A stretch of DNA of 64,000 nucleotides from Oscarella lobularis (taxonomy: Eukaryota > Porifera > Homoscleromorpha > Homosclerophorida > Oscarellidae), in assembly GCF_947507565.1 (NCBI RefSeq), contig NC_089182.1:2604001-2668000 (forward strand), given 5' to 3'. The translations under genes were made by a program, and so were the position numbers. Below the pieces are notes generated by a model that saw nothing but the letters and a program-made list of their open reading frames with translations, ran no database searches and had not been told where the DNA came from. This document shows positions 1-10,502 of this stretch, piece after piece (the first letter of the stretch is position 1; each line of letters begins with the position of its first letter).

Positions 1-43
1 TTGAACGAGTGCATCGGCCACGTGTTTTCTTTGTAATTTTTAG

Positions 44-150
44 GTCACGCGCTGGATGAAGGAAAACGATCGAAGGACGAAGACAGAAAGAAGAATGGGA
101 AGATCGACGACGAGCACGAAGAAAAGCGAGAGATCCACGACGAAATCTGA
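44..150 (+). CDS. 3' terminal exon of an unidentified gene entering from the left
   Basis: A polypyrimidine tract and TAG acceptor at 30-43 precede an open stretch of about 35 codons ending in TGA at 148-150. It is very rich in Lys, Arg, Asp and Glu (GHALDEGKRSKDEDRKKNGK at its start), as in a charged, probably disordered C-terminus. An AATAAA signal lies near 239-244. The rest of the gene is outside the window, so no function can be given. Confidence 0.5.
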
Positions 151-353
151 ACGATCGAAAGAAACAGTGGACATACTATGATAATAGTCAATTTTTTGCA
201 TGACTGAACTGTGAAATCGCTGTGTACGCGTGTGTGGAAATAAATTAAGAAATCATGACGCGAACGTTTGGCCGTCGCGTATTTGGAGACAGGATTTATT
301 TCATTCCGGTATGTCTACCTACTCACTTTAGAACCACGTGATAAAGTCGTGAG

Positions 354-2003
354 ATGCTCTTTTGGCGATCTCTTCGCCGATTCTTTTCGGCAACCACTTC
401 ATCCAGCGAAAGAATTGTTCCCGCCGATGAGGTCAGAAGCTTTGTTGTGCGCTGCATGGGCGCAGTCGGCACGAAAGCGAGCCACGCGGAGAGTTTGGCC
501 GAATTGCTTGTGACGGCCGACGAAAGGGGCCACTACAGCCATGGACTAAACAGATTAGGTACGGGAGAAGTAAACGCGTCGCCACTGCGACCGAATGAAT
601 TCTCTATTCTTGAAAAGAAATGTATGTTCATGACGTCGAGTGCAAAGTTACGGCAATTGACGCCGAGCCCGTCGTTGCTAACGAAACCCCTGCAACTGCA
701 TTTGTAGACGGTCGAAATGTTCTTGGACCGGTAATAAGAGAGCTCCCACAGCGTAGAGAGAAACAGTGAATATTTGTTAATTAATTAATTAAGGTAGCAG
801 GAACGCTTTGCATGGAGAAAGCTATTTCAAAAGCTCGAGACGTTGGCGTTAGCTGGGTCGTATGCACAGGTGAGATAAATTGAATTAATTAACGAATTTG
901 AAGTGATTTTTGGTACGAACAGCTTCAAATCACTATGGAATTGCCGGCTGGTATGCAATAAAGGCGGCAAATGAAGGCCTTATCGTATGAAAACCGTTTT
1001 CTCCTTTCATTTGTTGAATTGTTTTCTAGGGCATGTCTTTTACTAATACGTCTCCACTGCAAGTACCAACTCGGTCGAGACAGGCAGGTTTTCTCATCTT
1101 GGGACGAGTCAATGATTCTTAATCTCATCATAGGTTGCACTTGGAACGAATCCCATTGCATTTGCCGCTCCAGGAGTAAACGGGGATCATTTCGTATTGG
1201 ATATGGCTACATCGACTGCCGCCATTGGAAAGGTAAAGCTTTAGTTGTGCTGGAGATTTCTGCAGTAAAATATCATGTGACATAGGTTGAATTACACCAA
1301 AGAAAGGAAATTCCTATTCCCACTGGATGGGGCGTCGACTCTAAAGGAAACGTAAAGGCGCTAATACATGTATAACTACGTAAAGTATACGTTACCTTCA
1401 GGAGTCGAGATCTCCTGATGCAATTCTTCACGGAGGAGGATTGTCTCCGTTAGGAGGAACAGAAGCATCAAGTACAGGCGTTATTTTTTCATTGAACCGA
1501 TGATAGAAAATCGTCGAACAGGTGGCTACAAAGGCTATGGCTTGGCCACAATGGTTGAAATTTTCTGCGGGATTCTTGCCGGTTCTGCTTACGGACCAAA
1601 CATAAGGCGATGGATGGGTACAGAGGAGGAAGCAAATCTAGTACGTACTACATTACCTCACGATCATTTTATGACAATGTCGACGCGTGTAGGGCCAATC
1701 ATTTGCTGCAATAAATCCAACCATGTTTGCTCCCGATTTCTCTGAGCGTCTCGCCGATTTATTGAAAATACTAAGAACACTGCAGCCAGTATGACTGTCT
1801 AATTGTTCCGTTTTTCTTACCCGTGATTCGTTCTCAAGGCTGAAGGCGAGTCTGAAGTTCTAGTGGCTGGCGATCCTGAGCGAAGGCACCTGTCAAAAAT
1901 CAAAGACCTCGGAGGAATTCCTTACCACGTGAACATGTTTCCCGCTATGGACAAGCTAGCTGACAAACTCAACGTGAAAAGAATGGTTCCAAAGGCTACG
2001 TAA
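354..2003 (+). CDS. Ldh2-family malate/L-lactate-type dehydrogenase (NAD(P)-dependent oxidoreductase)
   Basis: Eleven exons join in frame to 374 codons: 354-558, 618-730, 794-869, 923-984, 1030-1083, 1134-1232, 1286-1351, 1402-1471, 1522-1640, 1693-1788, 1839-2003. The order of blocks is that of the Ldh2/MDG oxidoreductase family: ADERGHYSHGLNRL with the conserved histidine, an ETPATAFVDGRNVLGP block, SNHYGIAGWYAIKAA, GMSFTNTSPL, ALGTNPIAFAAPG, GYKGYGLATMVEIFCG, a DFSERLADLL segment and a C-terminal VLVAGDPE block. Length matches the family (about 330-375 residues). The N-terminus (MLFWRSLRRFFSATTSSS) is Arg/Ser-rich and could be a mitochondrial presequence. Intron 5 appears to use a GC donor (CAG|GCAGGT at 1081-1089). 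The exact substrate (malate, lactate, sulfolactate or another 2-oxoacid) cannot be read from sequence. Confidence 0.9.
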
Positions 2004-2070
2004 TTGACCAGACCCAGTTTTTACTTCCTGCATATTTATTCATTTTTTCAATTTGTTTGTTGTTGGTCTT

Positions 2071-3395
2071 CTAAGAGTTTTCTTCGACCTGTAGAGATAA
2101 CAGTGACATGGGAAGCTGCGTCAGACGAGCGTGGCCTCTTCTCTCGGCCACGCACGTCGGATACGAAGAGCCGAGTCCGAGTAGAAAAGCATTGGGCTTT
2201 CGAAGAGTTGGACTGCCCCACGCTTGACACGTCTTTCGATGAGCGCCGTTAGAAAGTGAAGGTCGGCTTAGAAACGAAGGCGGCTTCTGAGTCGACGTCT
2301 TCTTGTCGTCCTTTGTCAAGTCAATGAGAGATCGTACAGCGGATCGGCTCTCTACTTCGTTCTCTCTGAAAAGATTCTCGACACTTGCACTCCTCCTCCT
2401 CCTCATCGATCGTTTAGTCGTCACTTGCTTCTGCTTTTGAGGCCCGGCCAGCAAATAGGAAACCGGAGGACGAATAGTGGCTGGTTTAAGAGATACAGAA
2501 ATACTACTCCTTCTTGCCATCTTCAAGGCTTCGTCGAGGCCCACGTCGTCGACTGGGGAGACGCACGCTGAACACTTACCATCGGACGACTTCTTCGTTC
2601 TGTCGTCCTTGCGATGAGCGCAATGCTGAGGCTGGGGTCCGCTGGCGACGCCTTTTGAGGCCTGCCATCGTTCGTACGCTGCAACGCTTTGCCAGTAGCG
2701 GTTTTCTGATTCAACTTGGCGCCGCTCTCTGGATTTGTAGTCTTTTCGGACGCTTTCCTCCGTTTCTTTGTTGATTTTCTCGTTCTTTTGCCTTGCCCAT
2801 TGATAGGCGGCGAGGCATCGAGCGCAGTCGCGCTTACCCCAGATCTTTGCCATATCAAAAGCACTGTGATTCAAAGCATCGACCGCTGAAAAATCTGCGC
2901 CAGATTTCAAGAGTAATTTCAGACATTCGAGATGACCTTCTCTGGATGCGATGTGCAAAGGAGTCAGCTGTCCACGTCTACAACTACAGTACAAACAAGT
3001 GACGTTTTCATGTCCATTGGAATTTCTCCATTTTCTACGCTGTACCTGTTTACGTTCGCGCCTTTTTCTATCAGCATTTCGACCATACGGAGGCGATCGC
3101 GTCTTCTCAATTTGCTCGATAGACACAAGTGAAGTGGCGTCGATCCCGTGTCTTTCGTCCTCGCGTCGACGTTAATCCGACCGTCGTCGAGCAGCAAGCG
3201 CATGCAGTCGATGTAGCAGCGTCGGACGGCGTGATGAAGAGGAGAATAGCCCTAAGAAGAAACATTTATCGTCGTCCATAGCAACCAGTTGCTACACCAT
3301 ACCTTCGAGTCAACGCGTCTCGGCGATTGCTTCAAAAGAATCGTTTTCAATAGTCGTGCGTCGCCGATCTTACAGGCAACGAGCACGTCGGCCAT
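2071..3395 (-). CDS. Ankyrin-repeat protein, ANKRD53-like
   Basis: Three exons, read on the minus strand as 3395-3303, 3251-3046 and 2977-2071, give 401 residues. The start MADVLVACKIGDARLLKTIL opens an ankyrin domain. Helix-turn-helix units follow: GYSPLHHAVRRCYIDCMRLL, DTGSTPLHLCLSS..MLIEKGANVN, LTPLHIASREGHLECLKLLL and a last NHSAFDMAKIWGKRDCARCL. After these comes a charged region (KETEESVRKDYKSRERRQ) and a long Ser/Arg-rich, probably disordered tail. Ankyrin repeats bind proteins. The domain order with a charged helix after the last repeat recalls ANKRD53, a spindle-associated protein, but the match is by eye and the tail is not conserved enough to be sure. It converges on the dehydrogenase gene with only about 70 bp between the stop codons. 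Confidence 0.75.
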
Positions 3396-3851
3396 TATTA
3401 CTGGCCTCGTACGGGACTATGACAACTGTATGCACGTGAAGCTATAATTATGTATTACTTTTTAAAAATCTTTACAATGTCACGTCAAATACCTGACGCT
3501 AACAGTTCCTGTTGAGAAGAACAATTTCGATTAAATGTGCGCGTACTGTACCTGTAGAAAATTTTTGGTGACGTCGTCATTGTTCTTTATTTCGACGCTT
3601 CGCGTGGAATGAGCGTCTCGCCGACGTTCGGCGCCGACCCAAACGACGGGGAAAAGGCGTATAAGCAGAGGGGCTAGCGATGCAGCGGATGCAGGAGGAT
3701 GCAGGCTCCGCCCTAGCGTCTGACGTAGGATCAGGTGACCCCTCCGTCACGTGAAGTCCCGTGAAGAGTAACTAACGCGCGCTCCACTTTTCGAAACGCG
3801 CGCTAGACGTCAGGAAAAAGACGATGCTCTTCTCGTATACTGTAAAAAATC
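3396..3851. other. Intergenic: ankyrin gene upstream region
   Basis: No gene seen. The region lies upstream of the minus-strand ankyrin gene and downstream of the minus-strand U6 gene. It holds a GC-rich stretch (about 3590-3800) with a TATAAG at about 3660 and repeated GATGCAG words, but no ORF or structured RNA I recognise. Confidence 0.4.
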
Positions 3852-3902
3852 AAAAAATCTGGAACGCTTCACGATTTTGCGTGTCATCCTTGCGCAGGGG
3901 CC

Positions 3903-3942
<40 letters not shown>

Positions 3943-3957
3943 ACTCCGAAGAGTACA
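3852..3957 (-). ncRNA. U6: U6 spliceosomal snRNA
   Basis: The minus strand reads as a full U6: a 5' stem-loop with a CUUCGG loop, then ATATACTAAAATTGGAACGA, the ACAGAGA box that pairs with the 5' splice site, GATTAGCATGG, the CCCCTGCGCAAGGATGACAC region that pairs with U4 and forms the internal stem-loop, and the 3' CGTGAAGCGTTCC. It ends in a T-rich tract (plus-strand A-runs at 3844-3857) that serves as a Pol III terminator. Length is about 106 nt, as usual. The catalytic AGC triad and ACAGAGA are intact. Only a weak AT-rich stretch lies at the expected TATA distance upstream (plus 3980-3995), so I cannot say whether this copy is expressed. Confidence 0.96.
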
Positions 3958-4198
3958 CTAGAACATGCGTTCGAGTTGGTTTTTCGCATTATTGATTCAA
4001 TAGACTTATCGTTGCAGCCTTTCAGCTCTGTTTTGACTTCTAAGTTCTCTTTATTTAGCTAGAGTGCATTAAAACTATGTTATTAAACAGGTACAAAGTT
4101 GTGAAGGAAGCGAAAATGTCTCTTCGAAGCTAAAAGAAGAAGAGATATAGCGGGCGGTACAAACTCACGTGATCATGACGTAAACACACAGTGCGCTA

Positions 4199-4415
4199 GT
4201 GCCAGGCTCTTCTTTGTTCTTATCCGGGGAAATGTCTTTGTCGCCTGTACAAGCAAGCTGCATGGACCAAGAACCGCTGCGAGACGAAGAACCGCAAGAC
4301 GCACTTATTATATGTCAACAAACGACGCCAAGCGGCGCTCGGATCAGTGTCGAGTGTCTGCATTTTCTGATTGCGGACCCGACAGCACTTATGCTCGGCC
4401 TCCAAGCGCAGACTT
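4199..4415 (+). pseudogene. Orphan 5' coding fragment (first-exon-like), unidentified
   Basis: An open frame from an ATG at 4199 (or the internal ATG at 4231: MSLSPVQASCMDQEPLRDEE) runs to about 4415 and then meets the duplicated SLC30A7 segment. The composition looks like real coding sequence, but I do not recognise the family. CAC|GTGAGA at the junction could serve as a splice donor. It may be a first exon cut off from its gene, or one piece of the mosaic that fills 4.2-5.8 kb. A real short gene cannot be excluded. Confidence 0.35.
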
Positions 4416-4419
4416 CCGC

Positions 4420-5402
<983 letters not shown>

Positions 5403-5427
5403 ATCTTCTCATCTCTTCTTCCCGGCA

Positions 5428-5825
5428 TGCAGGCTAAGCTTTCTTCGCCTGAAGGACTCTCTTTTCTCAATGGACTCGAAGTCAAAGTAGCCTTTGGCGA
5501 CGTCTGGAAGGAAAATCTCACAGAACTGAGCGGAGGACAACGATCCAGATTACCTCATGTTTGCCAAGAGCACTGGTGGTCTTTTGTTTTTAGATCTCTC
5601 GTTGCTTTATCTCTGATTTTGTCTCTGCTGCTTTTCAAGCCAGCTCCGATTTATATTCTCAACGCCGCACTCGACTTGTCTCACACGCAGAACATCGGGC
5701 AAATGCTCAAGAATCACTTTCGGCGCTCTCAATTCATTGTCGTCTCGCTCAAAGAAGGAATGTTTCAGAATGCCAACGTTCTGTTCAAGACGAAATTTGT
5801 TGACGGGGTTTCGACTGGTACTTGA
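5428..5825 (+). pseudogene. SMC2 C-terminal fragment, broken
   Basis: The reading frame contains the SMC2 head-domain tail: [20 protein letters not shown], the ABC signature [39 protein letters not shown] and [18 protein letters not shown]. In SMC2 the Walker B motif reads ILDEVDAALD; here the DEVD is lost (ILNAALD). A former intron between GGQR and SLVAL seems to remain unspliceable, because the donor side has AT where GT is expected. The ATPase could not work. SMC2 is a condensin subunit; a functional gene must lie elsewhere. The fragment abuts the truncated SLC30A7 copy on the same strand. Confidence 0.85.
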
Positions 5826-5829
5826 CGGG

Positions 5830-6593
5830 AAAGGCAAGCTCTTCCGCCAGTCCCAACGTCTGCTAGACGAGACGACGAGGGGGATACGTTCGGTAAGGCA
5901 AAACGACCCAGAGTGATAAAGGGAAAAGGTACCGTTGGCTCCTGTTTAGACCAGGGATACTACAATTTGTAGACAATATTGTCTAAGTTTAATCGGTTTC
6001 TTAGGTACGTTCTAAGGAAATGCAAATTTTTGCCAAAGATCTACGGCGCCTGCGCAACTTTTGATATCTTCTTGTCAAGGACGCTTCTGCCTAAGCGCGT
6101 TTCCATCGAGCAGGATCTTAATTTGAGGGTCTGGGGAATCGCTTGGATGTAACGCGATTCGGGTCTGGGGACCAGGCTACATGTAGCGTAAGTAAACAGA
6201 GTTTTATCGTTTTTAATTAAATCAGGGGGCTGAGCCCCCTGCACTGCGGTAGAGTCTGTCTGCTAGGCGCTGCACGAATTTTCTCTGAGACCAACGTCTC
6301 AACACAAGACGCAGAGTGCAAATTCAGTTCTCGAAAGCCGTCCCTCTCTCTCATTCGAGGCGATCGTGGACTGGGCGATAGCGGCGATTGAACGCGCGCA
6401 GACAATCTCGTGACCTCCGATACGAAATCGTTGCTATGCACGGACGGCCTTTAGCCCGACTTCCACGACTCCAAATTTAGCCAAAGCGTCCTAGAACAAT
6501 GTAAAAAGTAATCGCAGAAAGAGCGAAGCGCGTACGAGGCGCGCAAGAGGTGCGATATCGAAACGAAGTGTCTTTTCGCCGCGCTCGTGAAGT
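5830..6593. other. Gene-poor region with dispersed-repeat sequence
   Basis: No coding gene seen. Around 6120-6180 the near-repeated phrases GAGGGTCTGGGGA and CGGGTCTGGGGACC look like repeat ends. The stretch 6460-6562 is repeated almost exactly at 10181-10282 in direct orientation, about 3.7 kb away. Confidence 0.5.
6460..6562 (+). repeat. Direct repeat, copy 1 (~103 bp)
   Basis: It starts CTTCCACGACTCCAAATTTA and continues through a GTAAAAAGTAATCGCAGAAA block. The copy at 10181-10282 differs by only a few bases. In both places it is followed by sequence related to the tandem units starting at 6594, which suggests a longer element of which this is one end. Confidence 0.75.
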
Positions 6594-7564
6594 AGAATAG
6601 TCGTTCTTCTCTTCATTAGAAGGAAGAAGTCGCGAAACATCGAAAATACGAGACTGCTTAGAAAGGTCAATCCGCGCAGGTCACGAGCAGGCAGTGCGCT
6701 GTTGTTGCATAGTTGATGTCCCGGTATGCAGAGAATATTCTTGAACTTTGCTTTTTTGCTCGAAGGGGTCTGGAGCTGAAGTCCAAAGTCAGATTGGGCG
6801 CGCCAAGCGCTACGGTTGCGCGCCGATAGCAGAACGTGCGTGCATAGCAAGTCGCGGTTACTTGCGGACAAGAAAGGAAGGGGCGAATAGATTTCACGGC
6901 AACTCCAATAGATAAGTATTCTTGCTGTCATTTTGCACTGCCTTCCACGAGCTGTGGAGTGGAGTTTTAGCAAAAAGAAATTTTGCAGTCTCGCTGCAGT
7001 CGACGTCTCGTGCGCTCATTAGTATGTTTTTCCCACGCCTACTAGGCGTGTATGCAAGGTCACCGTGACTAGAGACCATCGAGACGTCTTAGAATAGTCG
7101 TTAGAAGGTAGAAGTCGCGAAATATCAAAATGAACGGGACAGGTTAGAAAAGTTAATCTGCGCAGGCTAGCAGCAGGCAGTGCGCGGTAGTATCCTTGGT
7201 GTTGCATAGTTGAGGTCCCGGTATGCAGAGAATTGTTTGACCGCGTCTGGAGCTATGTCCAACTTAACAGTGAGCGCGCCAGACGCTACGGTTTCGCGCC
7301 AATCGCGCATAGCAAGTCGCGGTTACTTGCGGACAAGAAAGGAAGGGGCGAAGAGATTTCACGGCAACTCCAATAGATAGGTATTCTTGCTGTCATGTTG
7401 CACTGCCTTCCACGAGCTGTGGAGTGAAGTTTTATCAAAAAGAAATTTTGCAGTCTCCCTGCAGTCGACGTCTCGTGCGCTCATTTGTGGAGGTGTCCCA
7501 CGCCCAATAGGCGTGTATGCAAGGTCACTGCGAATAGAGCACGTCGAGACGTCTTAGGATAGCG
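6594..7564 (+). repeat. Two ~480-bp tandem repeat units, non-coding
   Basis: Unit 1 (6594-7090) and unit 2 (7091-7564) share AGAATAGTCGTT at the start, a GCATAGTTGA.GTCCCGGTATG block, AAGTCGCGGTTACTTGCGG, a GAAAGGAAGGGGCGAA block, GTCGACGTCTCGTGCGCTCA and a terminal hairpin. The hairpin is CACGCC-loop-GGCGTG at 7034-7050 and 7499-7515. Its stem is intact in both units while the loop differs (TACTA against CAATA). A partial third copy follows the second direct repeat at about 10290-10380. No protein frame is shared, so these are either structural RNA or transposon-derived repeats; I do not recognise the family. Confidence 0.7.
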
Positions 7565-7838
7565 AACGCCTTTGCAAATAGAAGTAGTGAATGTTGGAAT
7601 AGCGATCGACATAGAAACGATCGCCGGAATGTTGTAAAAAGTCGAAAAAACGCTGTAGTTTCGCTAAAATAGCTCTTGAGACGAAATTTTCTGAACAGAT
7701 CGAAGTCTATTGCATTGAATAACAAGTTAAGTGCACTCGGAGCACAGAGAATGTAGAGTTTTCGACTTCGGAACTAATTAGGGCATTGGCACGCGTTGAC
7801 TAATTCCTAGGCGGAGCAGTTGCGAATAATCGAATTAG

Positions 7839-7970
7839 TGACGTCAAAATCGATATCGTTCTTTAACACGTGGTCGCGTTTAAGTTGTAGTGATCATTGA
7901 CGTCACTCAAACGTCATCAAAAGAGGAGGAGATTGCGTAGGCGAGCCTAGCAACGGACCGGGTATAAAGA
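7839..7970 (+). promoter_or_regulatory. CRE-like sites and TATA box
   Basis: Perfect CRE palindromes TGACGTCA lie at 7839-7846 and 7898-7905, with a further ACGTCA at 7911-7916. A TATAAA in GGGTATAAAGACAC follows at 7963-7968. This arrangement looks like a regulated Pol II promoter, yet no ORF or known RNA starts just downstream; the first recognisable structure is the tandem repeat block at 8265. The promoter reading is inference. Confidence 0.4.
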
Positions 7971-8264
7971 CACTTGCTCCTCAAGAGTAGGCGTTCCCAA
8001 AATTTTTTGAAAAGGAACTATCGAGGTCCGTTTATTCGACGAAAACGGCGGTGTAATTAAATTAATCGCTTCCGGACGGTTGCAAAAATTCAATTATAAA
8101 TTTGAATGTACTGTTGCTATGCAGAAAACGTGTTTTTGAAGATGGCATTCGTATTTTCGAGCGAGTGCCCTACACGACGTAGTGTTGAAGTCATTAAGGA
8201 CAAAACCCCGTTTTTTTGGCATATAGTAAGGGGGTACTACTCTCTGGAAAGAGGAGATATCGAT

Positions 8265-8930
8265 TAATGATATCCGATTTGACCCGAGTATCAGTACCGA
8301 TCGCAAGCAGTCTTGATCAGTAGTAATACTGACGCTGTTTCGAATCCGTACCGATAGACAGTGGTAAGAGTGCAGGCGTCTCAGGCTGTCCGCGTGCAAT
8401 CGCTACGATTCTCGCGCAGCAAGAGAGTCTGTCGATCGTGAGTCGGAAGGGGCTTGTGAATACGCGTGTTGTGTGAAATGATTTCAGGCTAATGATATCC
8501 GTTTTGACCCGAGTACCGATCGCGAGCAGTCTCTCTCTATCAGTAGTAATACTGAAGCGGTTCCGAATCCGTACCGATAGACAGTGGGAAAAGAGTCCAG
8601 GCTGTCCGCGTGCAAATCGCTACGATTCTCGCGCAGCTCTTGAGTCTGTCGATCGTGAGTCGAAAGGGCGTGTGAATACGCGTGTTGTGTGAAATGATAT
8701 CAGGCTAATGATATATCCGTTTTGACCGAGTATCGGTACCGATCGCGAGCAGTCTTGATCAGTGCTACTACTGACGCTGCTCCGAATCCGTACAGATAGA
8801 CAGTGGTAAGAGTGCAGGCGTCTCAGGCTGTCCGCGTGCAATCGCTACGATTCTCGCGCAGCAAGAGAGTCTGTCGATCGTGAGTCGAAGGGGCGTGTGA
8901 ATACGCGTGTTGTGTGAAATGATTTTCAGG
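8265..8930 (+). repeat. Three tandem ~220-bp repeat units
   Basis: The units are 8265-8489, 8490-8705 and 8706-8930. Each starts TAATGATATC(AT)CG and passes through GACCCGAGTATCAGTACCGA, a GAATCCGTACCGATAGACAG block, GCTGTCCGCGTGCAA, CGCTACGATTCTCGCGCAG and ends GAATACGCGTGTTGTGTGAA. A partial fourth unit lies at 9449-9530, preceded as in the first by a TACTCTCTGGAAA leader. Small indels break any shared reading frame, so the array is non-coding. A TTCGAATCC-like word resembles a Pol III B box but is not conserved in all units. Confidence 0.8.
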
Positions 8931-9448
8931 CAGTCTGGCGACACAGCACCACGCGAGTGGGGCTTGTCATCGGGCATCGCAGACGCAGGCCTCGTCGCCG
9001 TCGTCTCGATGCAGGATAGTCCGAGAAAAGGCGGCAGAAAGTGTGTTTGAATCTCGCGTCGTTCGATCACAGATCTTCGACGATCAGAGAAACTGTAATA
9101 TGGGTGTGGAATGCTTCTCACGGCGGGCGGATCTCCGGATCCTCCGTCGAGCGATAGTGCACACTGTGCTTCGATCCAAGTCGGAAAGGCAGTTGTTTCC
9201 TAGCGGCTGGTTGCATGATCATATGGTCTCGTAATTGGAATGAGTCCAATTTAATTCCATTAATTCCAAAAGTGTACATGAGCTACCAAGCGTCCGAACC
9301 CCCTCACGGTGTAGCTCGGGTAATGCTAATGCGGACGCAACGCCTAGAGTCGAAAGGCGCAAGCATGTCGATATAGGCGATATAAAATTCCCGAAAAGGT
9401 GGCTAAAGACATTGACAGCGAGCGACGCACAGTGGATCGCAAGCTGCA
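8931..9448. other. Unassigned gap between repeat units
   Basis: No gene recognised. It contains GATCACAGATCTTCGACGATC-type short palindromes and an AATTGGAATGAGTCC/AATTCC stretch at 9234-9270. Open frames here are short and have no family signature. Confidence 0.35.
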
Positions 9449-9533
9449 ACTACTCTCTGGAAATGGAAATACCGATTGATGATATCCGATTTGACCCGAG
9501 TATCAGTACGGATCGCGAGTAGTCTTCGAAGCG

Positions 9534-9990
9534 ATGAGCGATGCGTATATAGAGAACGTGGTTTTGACTGAGACGCAGAAGAAAAAGCATTGCCGACGAT
9601 ACACGCGAGGTGTCGATGAGACTGTTCGAGAGATCGAAGCACTTATTGAGAAGACGTGCCAGCTCGAGCATTTCCTTTCCGCCGAGCCAATTTTGGCTAG
9701 CGACATCAGAAAGGGAGGAACAGAAGAAGCACGTAACGTGTATCCAAGACGTAGAAGGAGTGAATCTTTATCGGCACGTTCAAGAGATTACGCTTGGCAC
9801 GAAGCAAATACCCGTCTACAAATGCGTGAGAGGGACGAATGTAGTAGAAAGATATCACTCCTTCTCCGTTGATTTCGTTCCGGCGAAACATCGGGATCGT
9901 TGCCCTTCCATCTATATATGATGGAGGGAACGTTGCAATGGAACGCCAAGATGGAAGCAATAGCGTCTGGCGAAACGGAACCCATTATCA
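9534..9990 (+). pseudogene. Decayed ORF of a multicopy invertebrate protein family (transposon-associated type)
   Basis: Two overlapping frames carry pieces of one protein. The first frame (9534 on) starts MSDAYIENVVLTETQKKKH. The second frame (to 9921) has HVTCIQDVEGVNLYRHVQ, IPVYKCVRGTN and VERYHSFSVDFVP. From memory, the pattern CIQD..G..LY, then P.Y.C.RGT, E..H.....F.P recurs in large multicopy families of cnidarian and fish genomes that look transposon-derived; I cannot name the superfamily. The frame change and short length show it is broken. It is embedded in the repeat region directly after the partial tandem unit. Confidence 0.4.
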
Positions 9991-10180
9991 ACGATCGTCG
10001 CGCAGTGAGTTTTCTGAACGCCCCAAGCGTAGAATTGATCAGTTGACATTTCTTTAGTTTATTTAATATTTTATTTTTTATTTTATTTTAATTATGTCTT
10101 TGACTGTCTATTTATGCCTTGTGTCGAACTAAATTACTATGTTATAAATTAAAATATAAAAGTTGTTAGTTCAAAACGGC
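9991..10180. other. AT-rich spacer
   Basis: A run of TTTATTTTATTTTAATTATG-like sequence at about 10055-10165 with no gene or repeat family that I recognise. Confidence 0.4.
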
Positions 10181-10282
10181 CTTCCACGACTCCAAATTTA
10201 GCCAAAGCCGTCCTAGAACAATGTAAAAAGTAATCGCAGAAAGAGCGAAGCGCGTACGAGGCCCCCAAGAGGTGCGAAATCG
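10181..10282 (+). repeat. Direct repeat, copy 2 (~102 bp)
   Basis: Near-identical to 6460-6562. It is followed by shortened sequence like the 6594 tandem units (CACGAAACATCGAAAA, GGTTTCGCGCCAATAG, GCAAGTCGCGGACAAG), so the two loci are copies of one longer repeat with different internal lengths. Confidence 0.75.
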
Positions 10283-10502
10283 GTGTTTATAGTCACGAAA
10301 CATCGAAAACACGCGCTGCGGTTTCGCGCCAATAGCAAGTCGCGGACAAGAGAGGAACGCGCGAAGAGGGTTTCACGATCTCTATCTCCCCCAATCGAAT
10401 TCTCAATCCCAACGGAAGGTACTGTATTGCATAGCATAGATTACGCGCAGCAGCTAGACATGACGTGCAGCAGAGTTCGGTTTGAGAAGTCACCGCTCAG
10501 GT

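Noticed and set aside
2004-2252. Plus-strand ORF after the Ldh2-family stop codon
   Set aside because: It overlaps the minus-strand ankyrin protein's last exon and has no motif.
8336-8350. tRNA B-box-like TTCGAATCC in the tandem units
   Set aside because: The word varies between units (TTCCGAATCC, CTCCGAATCC), there is no A box at tRNA spacing and no cloverleaf could be drawn.
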